From assembly GCA_012840445.1 (NCBI GenBank), contig DULI01000008.1:186001-250000 (forward strand): a stretch of DNA of 64,000 nt, read 5' to 3'. Below the pieces are notes generated by a model that did no database searches, was not told the origin of the DNA, and worked only from the letters and a program-made list of their open reading frames with translations. Shown here in pieces: positions 1-8,287 of the stretch (within the stretch, counting starts at the first letter, position 1; the number at the start of each line of letters is the position of its first letter). A program made the position numbers and the translations under genes. The DNA is from Clostridiales bacterium (lineage in GTDB: Bacteria; Bacillota; Clostridia; Oscillospirales; Acutalibacteraceae).

Positions 1-2
1 CT

Positions 3-608
3 GCTGGCATTGGGACATTAACATTTTATTGTCCGTCTACCGGTATCGCTGCAGGATTGGGACACGGAATATGCGACGTCGATACCGGAAAACTTTTGAC
101 ACTAAATTCGGGCGAGTTGGTTGGCGCCGAAATAATCAACATAATTAAAGGCAAAAACGGCGCGCCCGGTGAGCTTCGAGGCAGATTTACAGATAACACG
201 ATAGGAAAGCTTTTATTAAATGAAGAAACGGGCGTATACGGGCGCGTAAACAAAACTATTGACAGTTTGAACCTTATTCCGATCGCAATGAAGCAAGAAG
301 TTGTTGAGGGGGCAGCTAAAATTCTGACTACAATAGATAACAACCAACCTACATTATATGATTGTGTTATAGAAAAGGTGCATTTTAATGATAACAGCAA
401 AATCCAAAATATGATAATTAAAATTACCGATAGAAATCTTCTTGAAAAAACCGGCGGAATAGTTCAAGGTATGAGCGGAAGCCCCATAATTCAAAATAAT
501 AAGCTTGTAGGAGCCGTTACCCACGTATTTGTTAATGATTCCGCACGCGGTTATGGGATTTTTGCCGAGAATATGTACCAATCTGCAAAATCTGTTGCAG
601 GAAACTAA
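3..608 (+). CDS. spoIVB: SpoIVB peptidase, C-terminal part (5' end outside window)
   Basis: This is the C-terminal part of the S55-family serine peptidase that, during sporulation, is secreted from the forespore and cleaves SpoIVFA to trigger pro-sigma-K processing. The frame is open from base 3, so the start lies outside the window. The catalytic histidine is in the GHGI motif near the left edge. The serine is in GMSGSPII, followed by the family signature GAVTHVFVND and a YGIF segment near the end. The N-terminal signal/transmembrane segment and PDZ domain are off the left edge. It lies directly upstream of spo0A in the same direction, the usual order in Bacilli and Clostridia. Both motifs match the family, so the call is firm. 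Confidence 0.95.
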   Translation, partial: AGIGTLTFYCPSTGIAAGLGHGICDVDTGKLLTLNSGELVGAEIINIIKGKNGAPGELRGRFTDNTIGKLLLNEETGVYGRVNKTIDSLNLIPIAMKQEVVEGAAKILTTIDNNQPTLYDCVIEKVHFNDNSKIQNMIIKITDRNLLEKTGGIVQGMSGSPIIQNNKLVGAVTHVFVNDSARGYGIFAENMYQSAKSVAGN

Positions 609-668
609 GCATATTTAACTAAATTTATGTGTTAAAAAAGAATTTTCCATAATTTTACTCCAACGCTC

Positions 669-697
669 TTGCAATAAATTCCAATTTGTGGTAATAT
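669..697 (+). promoter_or_regulatory. Candidate sigma-A promoter of spo0A
   Basis: TTGCAA (669-674) and TAATAT (692-697) are separated by 17 bases, 40 bases before the spo0A start. An inverted repeat, AAATTCCA (676-683) and TGGAATTT (704-711), flanks the -10 and could be an operator. I saw no perfect 0A box (TGTCGAA). Confidence 0.5.
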
Positions 698-737
698 ATT
701 CCATGGAATTTTAATAACACGATATGGAGGAAAAATT

Positions 738-1514
738 ATGGAAAACAAATTAAAAGTAATGATTGCCGACGACTCACCTGAATTCGGGCAAAACTGCGCA
801 AATGTCCTGAAAAGCTACGGAATGGACGTCTATCTTTGTCCAAAAGACGGATTAAGGCTTATTAAGGAAACGCAGCAAATAAAGCCGGATGTAATAATTG
901 CAGATGTATTTATGCCTAACCTTGATATTTTAGGTGTTTTAAATAATATTAATAAACTTGACCAAAAGGAACGACCAATGGTCATGGCTATGTCCAGCTA
1001 TGACAACCCAAGACTTGAAAAGGAAACACTTTCTGCGGGTGCAGGATACTATTTCCTCAAACCCTTTGATATAGATATGCTTGCTGAAAGAATTATTCAG
1101 CTTTCAGGATGGAGAAATGAAACAAGGGCAGTAAAACCTCGCAATACAACTGTGACAGATACGGATTTAGAGCTTATGGTTACCGAAATAATACATCAAA
1201 TCGGTGTACCCGCCCATATCAAAGGCTATCACTATTTAAGAGAAGCAATAATATTAGCGGTAAAGAATTCCGAAATAATAAATTCAGTTACAAAATTATT
1301 ATACCCAACCGTTGCAAAAAAACATTCTACCACTTCCTCAAGGGTTGAAAGGGCAATACGACATGCAATAGAAGTAGCGTGGGACAGGGGAGACGTTGAT
1401 GTATTAAATTCTTATTTCGGGTATACAATTCATAACGGGCGAGGAAAACCAACAAACAGCGAGTTTATTGCCATGATTGCAGACAAATTGAGATTAAGGC
1501 TTAAAATTAGCTAA
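738..1514 (+). CDS. spo0A: Sporulation transcription factor Spo0A
   Basis: Master response regulator of sporulation entry, activated by phosphorylation and acting on DNA through 0A boxes. The N-terminal receiver domain (about residues 5-125) has the acidic pair D11-D12, the phospho-acceptor D56 in [10 protein letters not shown] and a conserved lysine in YFLKPFD. The C-terminal domain (about 145-258) has the Spo0A-specific effector helices, including [15 protein letters not shown] and the [15 protein letters not shown] end. The length of 258 residues is normal. The ATG is preceded by a strong GGAGG site (726-730). It follows spoIVB by about 130 bases and ends at a hairpin terminator, so it is probably also transcribed on its own. 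Confidence 0.98.
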   Translation: MENKLKVMIADDSPEFGQNCANVLKSYGMDVYLCPKDGLRLIKETQQIKPDVIIADVFMPNLDILGVLNNINKLDQKERPMVMAMSSYDNPRLEKETLSAGAGYYFLKPFDIDMLAERIIQLSGWRNETRAVKPRNTTVTDTDLELMVTEIIHQIGVPAHIKGYHYLREAIILAVKNSEIINSVTKLLYPTVAKKHSTTSSRVERAIRHAIEVAWDRGDVDVLNSYFGYTIHNGRGKPTNSEFIAMIADKLRLRLKIS

Positions 1515-1519
1515 ATGCA

Positions 1520-1550
1520 AGCACCCAGGAAAATCCTGGGTGCTAAAATT
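1520..1550 (+). terminator. Rho-independent terminator after spo0A
   Basis: A perfect 10-bp stem, AGCACCCAGG (1520-1529) with CCTGGGTGCT (1535-1544), has a 5-base loop and is followed by a short AT tail. It lies between convergent spo0A and the aldo/keto reductase gene and may serve both strands. Confidence 0.8.
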
Positions 1551-1552
1551 TA

Positions 1553-2551
1553 TTAAGTATTTTTATTATCCAAAATTTCTTCAATGGTTTTGAGCTGCTC
1601 TTCGGTAAATTCAAGGTTTTCTACTGCTTTGACGTTTTCTTCGATTTGTTCTACGCGGCTTGCTCCGATAATCGCTGAAGTAACGCGTGTGTCGCGCAGA
1701 ACCCAAGCTAAAGCCATTTGTGCCATTGTCTGGCCTCTTTCTGCGGCAATTGCGCTGAGTTTGCGGACCTTGGAAATTTTTTCGTCGGAAACATATGATT
1801 CATCGATTGACCCATAAGAGATTGCAGCACGTGAATCGGATGGAACGCCCTGGATATATCTGTTAGTAAGCACCCCTTGATCTAAAGGACTGAAAACAAT
1901 ACAGCCCATTCCAAGATCTTCGAGTGTATCCAGTAAATCCTTTTCAATCCAGCGGTTAAACATTGAATAGGAGGGTTGATGAATCAGGCAGCGTATACCC
2001 TGTGCCTGCAATAGTTCATATGCCCTACGGGTCTGGGCTGCGTCGTATGATGAAATTCCCACATAAATCGCTTTGCCGGAGTAAACAGCGGTTGCCAACG
2101 CTTCCATTGTTTCTTCCAAAGGAGTATTAGGGTCAAAACGGTGGGAATAAAAAATATCGACATAATCGACACCCATACGTTTAAGGCTCTGGTCCAAGGA
2201 TGCAATAAGGTGCTTTTTGGAACCGCCCGAACCATAGGGACCGTCCCACATAAAGTAGCCGGCCTTAGTTGAAATGATGATTTCATCGCGGTAGGCAGAA
2301 AGCTCATTGCGAAGTACCTTACCAAAGGTTTCTTCTGCGGAACCGGGTGAAGGACCGTAGTTATTCGCAAGGTCAAAATGAGTTATTCCAAGGTCAAAGG
2401 CCCTTGTTATCATCTTTTTGCTGTTGTCATATGGCTTGTAGTCTCCAAAATTTTGCCAAAGTCCCAATGAAATTGCAGGAAGCTTTATGCCACTTTTTCC
2501 GCAACACCTGTATGGCATAGTTTTATAACGCTTGACATTTGCCTGATACAT
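1553..2551 (-). CDS. Aldo/keto reductase, YghZ/GPR-like
   Basis: NADPH-dependent oxidoreductase of the aldo/keto reductase superfamily. It is closest in look to the L-glyceraldehyde-3-phosphate reductase (YghZ) subgroup, which reduces small aldehydes. The N-terminus MPYRCCGKSGIKLPAISLG and the segment DLANNYGPSPGSAEETFG are typical of that subgroup, with D and Y of the catalytic tetrad. The lysine is in STKAGYFMW and the histidine in DIFYSHRFDP. The C-terminal cofactor loop is IIGASRVEQIEEN. The length of 332 residues is normal. The ATG is preceded by a G-rich ribosome site. The true substrate cannot be told from sequence. Confidence 0.9.
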   Translation of the reverse strand: MYQANVKRYKTMPYRCCGKSGIKLPAISLGLWQNFGDYKPYDNSKKMITRAFDLGITHFDLANNYGPSPGSAEETFGKVLRNELSAYRDEIIISTKAGYFMWDGPYGSGGSKKHLIASLDQSLKRMGVDYVDIFYSHRFDPNTPLEETMEALATAVYSGKAIYVGISSYDAAQTRRAYELLQAQGIRCLIHQPSYSMFNRWIEKDLLDTLEDLGMGCIVFSPLDQGVLTNRYIQGVPSDSRAAISYGSIDESYVSDEKISKVRKLSAIAAERGQTMAQMALAWVLRDTRVTSAIIGASRVEQIEENVKAVENLEFTEEQLKTIEEILDNKNT

Positions 2552-2610
2552 AAAGGGAACCCCCCATATAATTATTTTGGATAATTATAGCATTAAAATT
2601 TATTTATTTC

Positions 2611-2640
2611 AATAAAAGCGCCAGTCTATATACTGGCGCT
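2611..2640 (-). terminator. Terminator after potD
   Basis: AGCGCCAGT (2617-2625) pairs perfectly with ACTGGCGCT (2632-2640). On the minus strand the stem is followed by TTTTATT. It closes the potABCD transcription unit. Confidence 0.8.
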
Positions 2641-2652
2641 AAAATTTCAGGT

Positions 2653-3855
2653 TTATGCGTTTTCTCTGCGGTGCTTTTTGATTCTAAGGAAAACTATGAA
2701 ACCAATCAGCAGTGCCAAAGCACCGATAACCAGAATAATTGTCAATGTATAATCGCCGCTGTTGCGGACTTCCAGCCAAAGCCTATCCGCTAGTTGGTAG
2801 GTTTCATTATCAAGAGCGATGAAGGTTTCGCAGCCATCGAGGGTTTCGGGATAGATAACCTCAACCGCCCAGTCGCCAAAATTTTCAGCAAGATATTCTT
2901 TGTGCATTTCTGCAGCCTTGACGTGGGGGGAGGAATAATTAATATATGAAATATTCTCAAAGGCAATATCGGTTTCGCAAATAAAATTAATATATTTTTC
3001 AGCTGCTTCCTTATTTTTGGAGCCTTTTGGTATGCACATGGCGTCAACAAACAGGTTTGTGCCCTCTTTGGGAATTGCAAACTTAACATTAGGATTATCT
3101 CCATATATCGTAAGGGCGTCGCCGGCATAATAGGGAGCCAAATATGCCTCCTCGTTACCCATCTTTGAGAAAATCTGATCCATTACATACTGGCAGTTAA
3201 CATTGCTTTTCTGAATTTTCAGTTCCTCAGCCGCTGCGCGCCAGTCTTCCGGATTATTCGTATTAAAAGACATGCCAAGTTTTTTCTGAGCGATACCAAA
3301 AGCGTCGCGGGGATTATCGAACATTAAAATTTTATTCTTATATTTTTGATTCCAGAGAATACTCCAACTATCCACCGGATCGTCTACATATTTCTCATTG
3401 TAGAGTATCCCAACGCGGCCCCAGGCATAGGGAACTGAATATTTCCCTTCGGGATCAAAGCCACAGTGCTCTTTCAGTTCCTCGCTGATAAATTTGGCAT
3501 TCGGGATATTGTCATAATTAAGTGGTTCTAACATATCCTCGGCAATCATTTTGGAGATCATATAGTCAGACGGGATTATAACGTCATAATAGGAACCGCC
3601 GCTTTTTAATTTGGTATACAGTTCCTCATTGGTGGCAAATGTATCGTAATTTACTTTTATTCCGGTGCGCTTTGTAAATTCTTTGTTAACATCGATAAAA
3701 CCGTCTTCACCGTTTGCAATGTAGTCGCCCCAGTTATAAACGGTAATAGACTCACCGGTCAACGGTACTTCTTCAGTATCCTGAGCTGTCGCAGGAAGCG
3801 AGCAAATGGAAAGTACCAAAACTGAAACAAGGATTAATGAAAAAACTTTTTTCAT
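2653..3855 (-). CDS. potD: Spermidine/putrescine ABC transporter substrate-binding protein PotD
   Basis: Extracellular polyamine-binding protein of the PotABCD importer. It has an N-terminal signal peptide (hydrophobic residues 5-22). The mature part opens with ITVYNWGDYI, typical of PotD/PotF, and contains IPSDYMISKM and the conserved YYAGDA segment. Two points are unusual. The cysteine near the signal peptide end (LSIC) is not a good lipobox. The C-terminus carries an extra transmembrane segment (about residues 368-391, ILVIGALALLIGFIVFL) followed by basic residues. The protein therefore seems anchored at its C-terminus rather than as a lipoprotein. It is the last gene of the operon and lies 22 bases after potC. 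Confidence 0.95.
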   Translation of the reverse strand: MKKVFSLILVSVLVLSICSLPATAQDTEEVPLTGESITVYNWGDYIANGEDGFIDVNKEFTKRTGIKVNYDTFATNEELYTKLKSGGSYYDVIIPSDYMISKMIAEDMLEPLNYDNIPNAKFISEELKEHCGFDPEGKYSVPYAWGRVGILYNEKYVDDPVDSWSILWNQKYKNKILMFDNPRDAFGIAQKKLGMSFNTNNPEDWRAAAEELKIQKSNVNCQYVMDQIFSKMGNEEAYLAPYYAGDALTIYGDNPNVKFAIPKEGTNLFVDAMCIPKGSKNKEAAEKYINFICETDIAFENISYINYSSPHVKAAEMHKEYLAENFGDWAVEVIYPETLDGCETFIALDNETYQLADRLWLEVRNSGDYTLTIILVIGALALLIGFIVFLRIKKHRRENA

Positions 3856-3877
3856 TTATTTACCGCCTTTCATAAAA

Positions 3878-4705
3878 TTATAATTTAACAATGCTTTTTG
3901 AGTTTTTGGCTTTGTTTTCCTCCCTGATCTGGCGGATATTTACAATAAGCAAAAGTGATAAAACAGTTACAAACATCAGCGCCGAAAGTGCATTGATCTT
4001 GGGACTTATCTGCCGCCTGGTCATAGAATATATCAAAACAGACAGGGTTTGTGATGTTGGCCCGGAAGTGAAATAGCTGATGATAAAATCGTCTATTGAA
4101 AGGGTAAAAGCCATCAGCATTCCGGTCATGATTCCCGGCCTAATTTCCGGTATTACTACCTTCATAAAAGCCTGAAATGGGTTGCAGCCCAAATCAATAG
4201 CAGCCTCATATATGTGCTTGTTCATTTGCCTTAGTTTCGGCAGGACTGAAAGAATTACATATGGTATATTAAATGTAATATGGGATAATATTAGAGTTAC
4301 CAATCCCAAAGATACATCCAGTCCAAACTTGGAAAGAATTCCAAAAACTATGCTATACAGCAGCAATAAAGAGACACCGGTTACTATTTCGGGGTTTACC
4401 ATTGGTATGTTAGTAAGGGTCATTATAATTTTCTTTAGCCGCTTGTTCATAGCATCAATACCTATTGCAGCCAAAGTGCCAATGATTGTTGCAAATATTG
4501 CGGCAACAACCGAAACAATAAGGGTGTTTTTTAATGCATTTAGTATAGTTTCGTCCTGAAAAAGCCTTGAATACCACTCAAGCGTAAAACCACCCCATAC
4601 TGAACGGCTTTTGGAACTGTTAAACGAAAAGATTATCAATATGACAATGGGAGCATACAAGAATATGAAAATTAAGGTAGTGTATATCCTGGACAGCACC
4701 TTCAT
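3878..4705 (-). CDS. potC: Spermidine/putrescine ABC transporter permease PotC
   Basis: Inner-membrane permease subunit of the polyamine importer, with about six hydrophobic segments. The cytoplasmic EAA loop, which docks the ATPase, is EAAIDLGCNPFQAFMKVVIP. The N-terminal segment ending FNSSKSRSVWGGFTLEWY is characteristic of PotC. The length of 275 residues is normal. Its start overlaps the end of potB by four bases, showing translational coupling. Confidence 0.95.
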   Translation of the reverse strand: MKVLSRIYTTLIFIFLYAPIVILIIFSFNSSKSRSVWGGFTLEWYSRLFQDETILNALKNTLIVSVVAAIFATIIGTLAAIGIDAMNKRLKKIIMTLTNIPMVNPEIVTGVSLLLLYSIVFGILSKFGLDVSLGLVTLILSHITFNIPYVILSVLPKLRQMNKHIYEAAIDLGCNPFQAFMKVVIPEIRPGIMTGMLMAFTLSIDDFIISYFTSGPTSQTLSVLIYSMTRRQISPKINALSALMFVTVLSLLLIVNIRQIREENKAKNSKSIVKL

Positions 4706-5511
4706 ATCATTATCGCCTCGCTCTCTCCATCGTCAAACTCGTTCATAACTGCCATACAAATAAATACAAGCACCATTAAAACCAGAGCTAAAGCGGCGCC
4801 CATGTACGGGTTGTAGGTTGAACCCAAAAACTGCATTTCAATTACATCGCCAATTAGCAGTTCGCCGCCACCCAGCATGCGCGAAATGACGAAGGTGCTG
4901 ACAGCCGGAACGAAGACCATGGTAATGCCACTTATTACTCCCGGCAAGCTTAAGGGCAGGATTATCCTGTAAAATACCTGTACCCTGTTGGCGCCAAGGT
5001 CCTCCGCAGCTTCTATTATGCGCTTGTCTATTTTAGTCATAATCGAATAAATGGGCATTATCATAAAAGGGATAAAATTATAAACCATGCCCAGGACCAC
5101 GGCTCCTGAAGTATTTATAATTCTAACCTTTCCTATTCCAATTAACTCCAAGAAACTGTTAAGAATCCCGTTGTTTTCAAGAATGGTCATCCAGGCATAG
5201 GTGCGAAGCAAAAAATTCATCCACATAGGAAGCATTGTAAGCAGAACCATGGTGCGCTGCTTGCTGTTAGTACTATTGGCTATAATATATCCCATGGGGT
5301 ATCCCAGAAGCAGACAAACAAATGTGGCTACTAAACCAAGCCATATCGACCTGAAAAGCACATAAATATGTTCTTTTACCTGTATGATGTTATCAAAAGT
5401 AAAAGACCCGTTCGGTGTGGTAAATGCGTAATACGCGACAAAAAGCAGTGGAACGATGATAAATATTAACATCCATATCAAGTAGGGCAGGGAAGCTACT
5501 TTTTTATACAT
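4702..5511 (-). CDS. potB: Spermidine/putrescine ABC transporter permease PotB
   Basis: Partner permease of PotC, with six predicted membrane segments. The EAA loop is AAEDLGANRVQVFYRIILPL, matching the PotB/CysT class. MNFLLRTYAWMTIL and the preceding TMLPMWMN are conserved in PotB. The start codon overlaps the stop of potA by one base, so the four pot genes form one coupled unit. The length of 269 residues is normal. Confidence 0.95.
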   Translation of the reverse strand: MYKKVASLPYLIWMLIFIIVPLLFVAYYAFTTPNGSFTFDNIIQVKEHIYVLFRSIWLGLVATFVCLLLGYPMGYIIANSTNSKQRTMVLLTMLPMWMNFLLRTYAWMTILENNGILNSFLELIGIGKVRIINTSGAVVLGMVYNFIPFMIMPIYSIMTKIDKRIIEAAEDLGANRVQVFYRIILPLSLPGVISGITMVFVPAVSTFVISRMLGGGELLIGDVIEMQFLGSTYNPYMGAALALVLMVLVFICMAVMNEFDDGESEAIMI

Positions 5512-6611
5512 TACAGCTCCTCCTCGTTAATGGAGGGAGAGTCGTCATCAGAATACTTCTTAACCCTCGATTTTTTCATGATATGAATGTCCTGCGGGTA
5601 TACAGATAATCCTACTTCATCGCCGGGCTCCTGATATTTGGTCGTGTGAATCAGCCATTTAAAGTTATTTACATTTACTACTATTTCATAGTGCACGCCC
5701 TTAAAAATTACCGACTCGACCCTGCCTGTTATATCGCCCTCTTCAGGTTCGTGTATTCTGACATCCTCCGGGCGGATAACCGCGTCGATAGGTTCATTGT
5801 GTTTAAAGCCGGTATCAACGCATCTAAATACGTGGTTTTGAATATTAACCAGCTTATCTTCTAGCATAATACCGTGGAATATATTGGATTCGCCTATGAA
5901 ATCGGCAACAAAAGCATTTTTGGGTTCGTTATAAATATCCTCCGGAGTACCAATCTGCTGGATTTCGCCTTGGTTCATTACCACAACCGTGTCAGACATT
6001 GTCAGCGCTTCTTCCTGGTCGTGGGTTACATAAACAAAGGTAATCCCAAGGCTTTTTTGGATTTTCATAAGTTCAATCTGCATTTCTTTGCGCAGTTTTA
6101 AATCCAGCGCCGCAAGCGGCTCATCCAGCAACAGAACCTTTGGCCTGTTAATAAGTGCCCTTGCTATGGCAACACGCTGCTGTTGGCCGCCTGATAGAGA
6201 ATTGACATTGCGTTTTTGAAATTCGCGCAGGTTAACCAGCTCTAACATCTCGTTAACCTTCTGTTTAATCTCCTTTTCAGGCGTCTTTTTAATGCGGAGT
6301 CCAAAGGCAATGTTTTCGTAAACATTAAGATGCGGGAAGAGTGCGTAGCGCTGGAAAATCGTGTTGACCTGCCGCTTATAGGGCGGCACATCGTTAATTC
6401 TTTTGCCCTCAAAAATAACATCGCCTTCATCCGGAGTCACAAAGCCAGCAATAATGCGAAGTGTAGTGGTTTTGCCGCATCCGGATGGACCCAAAAGAGT
6501 AACGAACTCTTTGTCCTTAATGGATAGGTTGATTCCCTTCAGGACGAGTTCGTCATCAAAGGTCACGACGATGTTTCGTAAATCAATAATATTCTGTTGG
6601 TTTTCTGCCAT
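5511..6611 (-). CDS. potA: Spermidine/putrescine ABC transporter ATP-binding protein PotA
   Basis: ATPase subunit that drives polyamine import. It has Walker [11 protein letters not shown] (about residues 40-49), the Q-loop region ending [10 protein letters not shown], the signature [15 protein letters not shown], Walker [13 protein letters not shown] and the H-loop [14 protein letters not shown]. The C-terminal third is a TOBE regulatory domain (VIRPEDVRI), as expected in this family. The length of 366 residues is normal. It is the first gene of the operon. Its SD (AGGGGGA, 8 bases before ATG) lies inside a long-range helix of the leader, which suggests control of translation initiation. Confidence 0.95.
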   Translation of the reverse strand: MAENQQNIIDLRNIVVTFDDELVLKGINLSIKDKEFVTLLGPSGCGKTTTLRIIAGFVTPDEGDVIFEGKRINDVPPYKRQVNTIFQRYALFPHLNVYENIAFGLRIKKTPEKEIKQKVNEMLELVNLREFQKRNVNSLSGGQQQRVAIARALINRPKVLLLDEPLAALDLKLRKEMQIELMKIQKSLGITFVYVTHDQEEALTMSDTVVVMNQGEIQQIGTPEDIYNEPKNAFVADFIGESNIFHGIMLEDKLVNIQNHVFRCVDTGFKHNEPIDAVIRPEDVRIHEPEEGDITGRVESVIFKGVHYEIVVNVNNFKWLIHTTKYQEPGDEVGLSVYPQDIHIMKKSRVKKYSDDDSPSINEEEL

Positions 6612-6788
6612 TTAAGCATCCCCCTTTGCGGACACACAAGTGTCACGAAAGCTTAATAAAGCCCTGCGCGATACCCGCAATATCTCTGTCCCGCACCCTC
6701 CGCAAAGGGTTTTGCGCAATCCTCATGGATAAAGGAATTTCGGTGCAGGACTTGATATTGCCATTTCAACACAGATGCATAAACGTGT
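6612..6788 (-). promoter_or_regulatory. Structured 5' leader of potABCD, candidate cis-regulatory RNA
   Basis: On the minus strand, about 175 bases lie between the likely transcription start and the potA ATG, and they are rich in complementary segments. Helix P1: TCCTGCACC (plus-strand 6742-6750) with GGTGCGGGA (6689-6697), 9 pairs with one G-U. Inside P1 are P2, TCCT/AGGA (6733-6736 with 6720-6723), and P3, CGCAAA-ACCC-TTTGCG (6701-6716), giving a three-way junction. Downstream are GACAC-TTGT-GTGTC (6631-6644) and GCTT-TATT-AAGC. The segment CCCTTTGCGG (6700-6709), partly in P3, can instead pair perfectly with CCGCAAAGGG (6622-6631). That pairing takes up three G of the potA ribosome site. 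I do not recognise a known riboswitch class. The pairings are read by eye and the function is inferred. Confidence 0.55.
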
Positions 6789-6795
6789 ATTTTAT

Positions 6796-6824
6796 AATAT
6801 AGGTAATTTGAATATATATGTCAA
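6796..6824 (-). promoter_or_regulatory. Promoter of potABCD
   Basis: On the minus strand TTGACA (plus-strand 6819-6824) and TATATT (6796-6801) are 17 bases apart, a near-consensus sigma-A promoter. Transcription would start near 6788 and leave a leader of about 175 bases before potA. Confidence 0.7.
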
Positions 6825-7051
6825 GAAGTTTTAATAAAATATTAATTTTTATTAAATATAGAAAGAAATTTATTATATTTTATTATTTACTTATGCTTTT
6901 TTAATAATACTTTTGTATAAAAATGTAAAATAGCTTGCAATATTGGACACTTAAGCGTACAATATTATTATTCATCTACATATTCAAATTATAAATGATT
7001 ATTATTAAAAGGCCGTATCTTTGCGGTCTTTAATTCATAACTATACTGTTA
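6825..7051. other. AT-rich divergent intergenic region
   Basis: No gene is visible. The stretch between the pot and ruvC promoters is almost entirely A and T on its left half. The only structure seen is AAAGGCCG (7008-7015) with CGGTCTTT (7024-7031), an 8-bp hairpin with one G-T pair and no T-run on the plus strand. Confidence 0.5.
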
Positions 7052-7080
7052 TTGCTCTTGCAATTCCCATATGTTATAAT
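7052..7080 (+). promoter_or_regulatory. Promoter of ruvCAB
   Basis: TTGCTC (7052-7057) and a perfect TATAAT (7075-7080) with a 17-base spacer, about 60 bases before ruvC. Confidence 0.65.
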
Positions 7081-7142
7081 TAATTGATGTTACTGGATAA
7101 TATTTTGCCTTATATGGGAAAAGACTTAATGCAAAGACAAGG

Positions 7143-7661
7143 ATGAGTTTATTGGTTATATTGGGGATTGACCCGGGTTATGCCATTGTCGGTTACGGAG
7201 TGATTGATTACAGGAATAACCATTTTTCCACCGTGGATTACGGCGCAGTCACCACGCCTGCGGGAATTAATTTTTCCAGAAGGCTTGAGTTAATATACAA
7301 TGATGTTCTGGCTATTATTGAAAAATACCGCCCAGATTCTTTATCTCTTGAAAAGTTGTTTTTTAACACGAATTCTGCCACTGCAATAGCGGTTGCCGAG
7401 GCCAGGGGGGTTATACGTCTGGCGGCCCAGAAATGCAATGTTCCGGCCTTTGAATATACGCCTTTGCAGGTAAAACTTGCGGTTACGGGATACGGTAAAG
7501 CCGAAAAAAAACAGATAATGGAAATGACCCGCATACTGCTTGGCCTTGATGCAATCCCCAAACCTGACGATACTGCCGACGCTTTAGCGGTAGCAATCTG
7601 CCATGCTCACTCTTCAGGTTCGCTTATTGGAAAACTGAATTTGGAGGAAAAATTTAAATGA
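7143..7661 (+). CDS. ruvC: Holliday junction resolvase RuvC
   Basis: Endonuclease that cuts Holliday junctions after RuvAB branch migration. The first catalytic aspartate is in LGIDPGYAIVGYGV. LSLEKLFFNTN carries the catalytic glutamate, and the last acidic residues are in KPDDTADALAVAICHAH. The length of 172 residues is normal. The ATG at 7143 sits only one base after AAGG. An in-frame TTG at 7152 would give MVILGIDPGYA, the usual RuvC N-terminus, with better spacing, so the true start may be 7152. It is first in a ruvC-ruvA-ruvB unit and overlaps ruvA by four bases. Confidence 0.95.
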   Translation: MSLLVILGIDPGYAIVGYGVIDYRNNHFSTVDYGAVTTPAGINFSRRLELIYNDVLAIIEKYRPDSLSLEKLFFNTNSATAIAVAEARGVIRLAAQKCNVPAFEYTPLQVKLAVTGYGKAEKKQIMEMTRILLGLDAIPKPDDTADALAVAICHAHSSGSLIGKLNLEEKFK

Positions 7662-8257
7662 TTTATTCACTTCGCGGAAAACTGATATACACCGACTCGC
7701 TGTCGGCAGTCGTCGAGTGCAACGGAGTCGGGTATAAATGCACAACAACCCTTAATACTTTAAGAAAGCTTAATAATAAGCTGAATAGCGAAGTGTTTTT
7801 GTTAACTAGCCTTGTGGTACGGGAAGACGCCATTGAACTGTATGGATTTTCTGATACTGACGAACTTGAGTGCTTCCGTTTAATTACATCTGTCAACGGG
7901 GTAGGCCCCAAAATTGGAATTTCACTGCTTTCTGAATTCACACCAGACAAGATTGCGTTGTATATTGCCAGTGGGGATTATAAATCATTAACTAAGGCGC
8001 CCGGCGTCGGTTCCAAACTTGCACAGAGAATTGTGCTAGAATTAAAAGACAAAATAGGCAATATAAATACCCAGGCAATCGAGGTCAAGTCTGTTATTGG
8101 TTTGGGCCAAAACAATAATACATATGAAGCGGTCAGCGCCCTTGTTGAGCTTGGGTTTTCGCAAAGTGAGGCCGCTCTTGCCGTAAGCAAACTTGACAGC
8201 AGCCTGCCGGTGGAGGAGTTAATTAAAAACGCCTTGAAAAGCTTATCAAAGGTTTAG
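7658..8257 (+). CDS. ruvA: Holliday junction branch migration protein RuvA
   Basis: DNA-binding subunit that tetramerises on Holliday junctions and positions the RuvB motors. The N-terminal OB-fold starts MIYSLRGKLIY. It is followed by two helix-hairpin-helix motifs, SVNGVGPKIGISLL and KAPGVGSKLAQRIVLELKDK. The C-terminal RuvB-binding domain (EAVSALVELGFSQSEAALAV) is separated by a flexible linker. The length of 199 residues is normal. The start overlaps the ruvC stop in ATGA and is preceded by GGAGG. Confidence 0.97.
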   Translation: MIYSLRGKLIYTDSLSAVVECNGVGYKCTTTLNTLRKLNNKLNSEVFLLTSLVVREDAIELYGFSDTDELECFRLITSVNGVGPKIGISLLSEFTPDKIALYIASGDYKSLTKAPGVGSKLAQRIVLELKDKIGNINTQAIEVKSVIGLGQNNNTYEAVSALVELGFSQSEAALAVSKLDSSLPVEELIKNALKSLSKV

Positions 8258-8287
8258 AACAAGTAACAGAAAGGAACCATTTATGTA

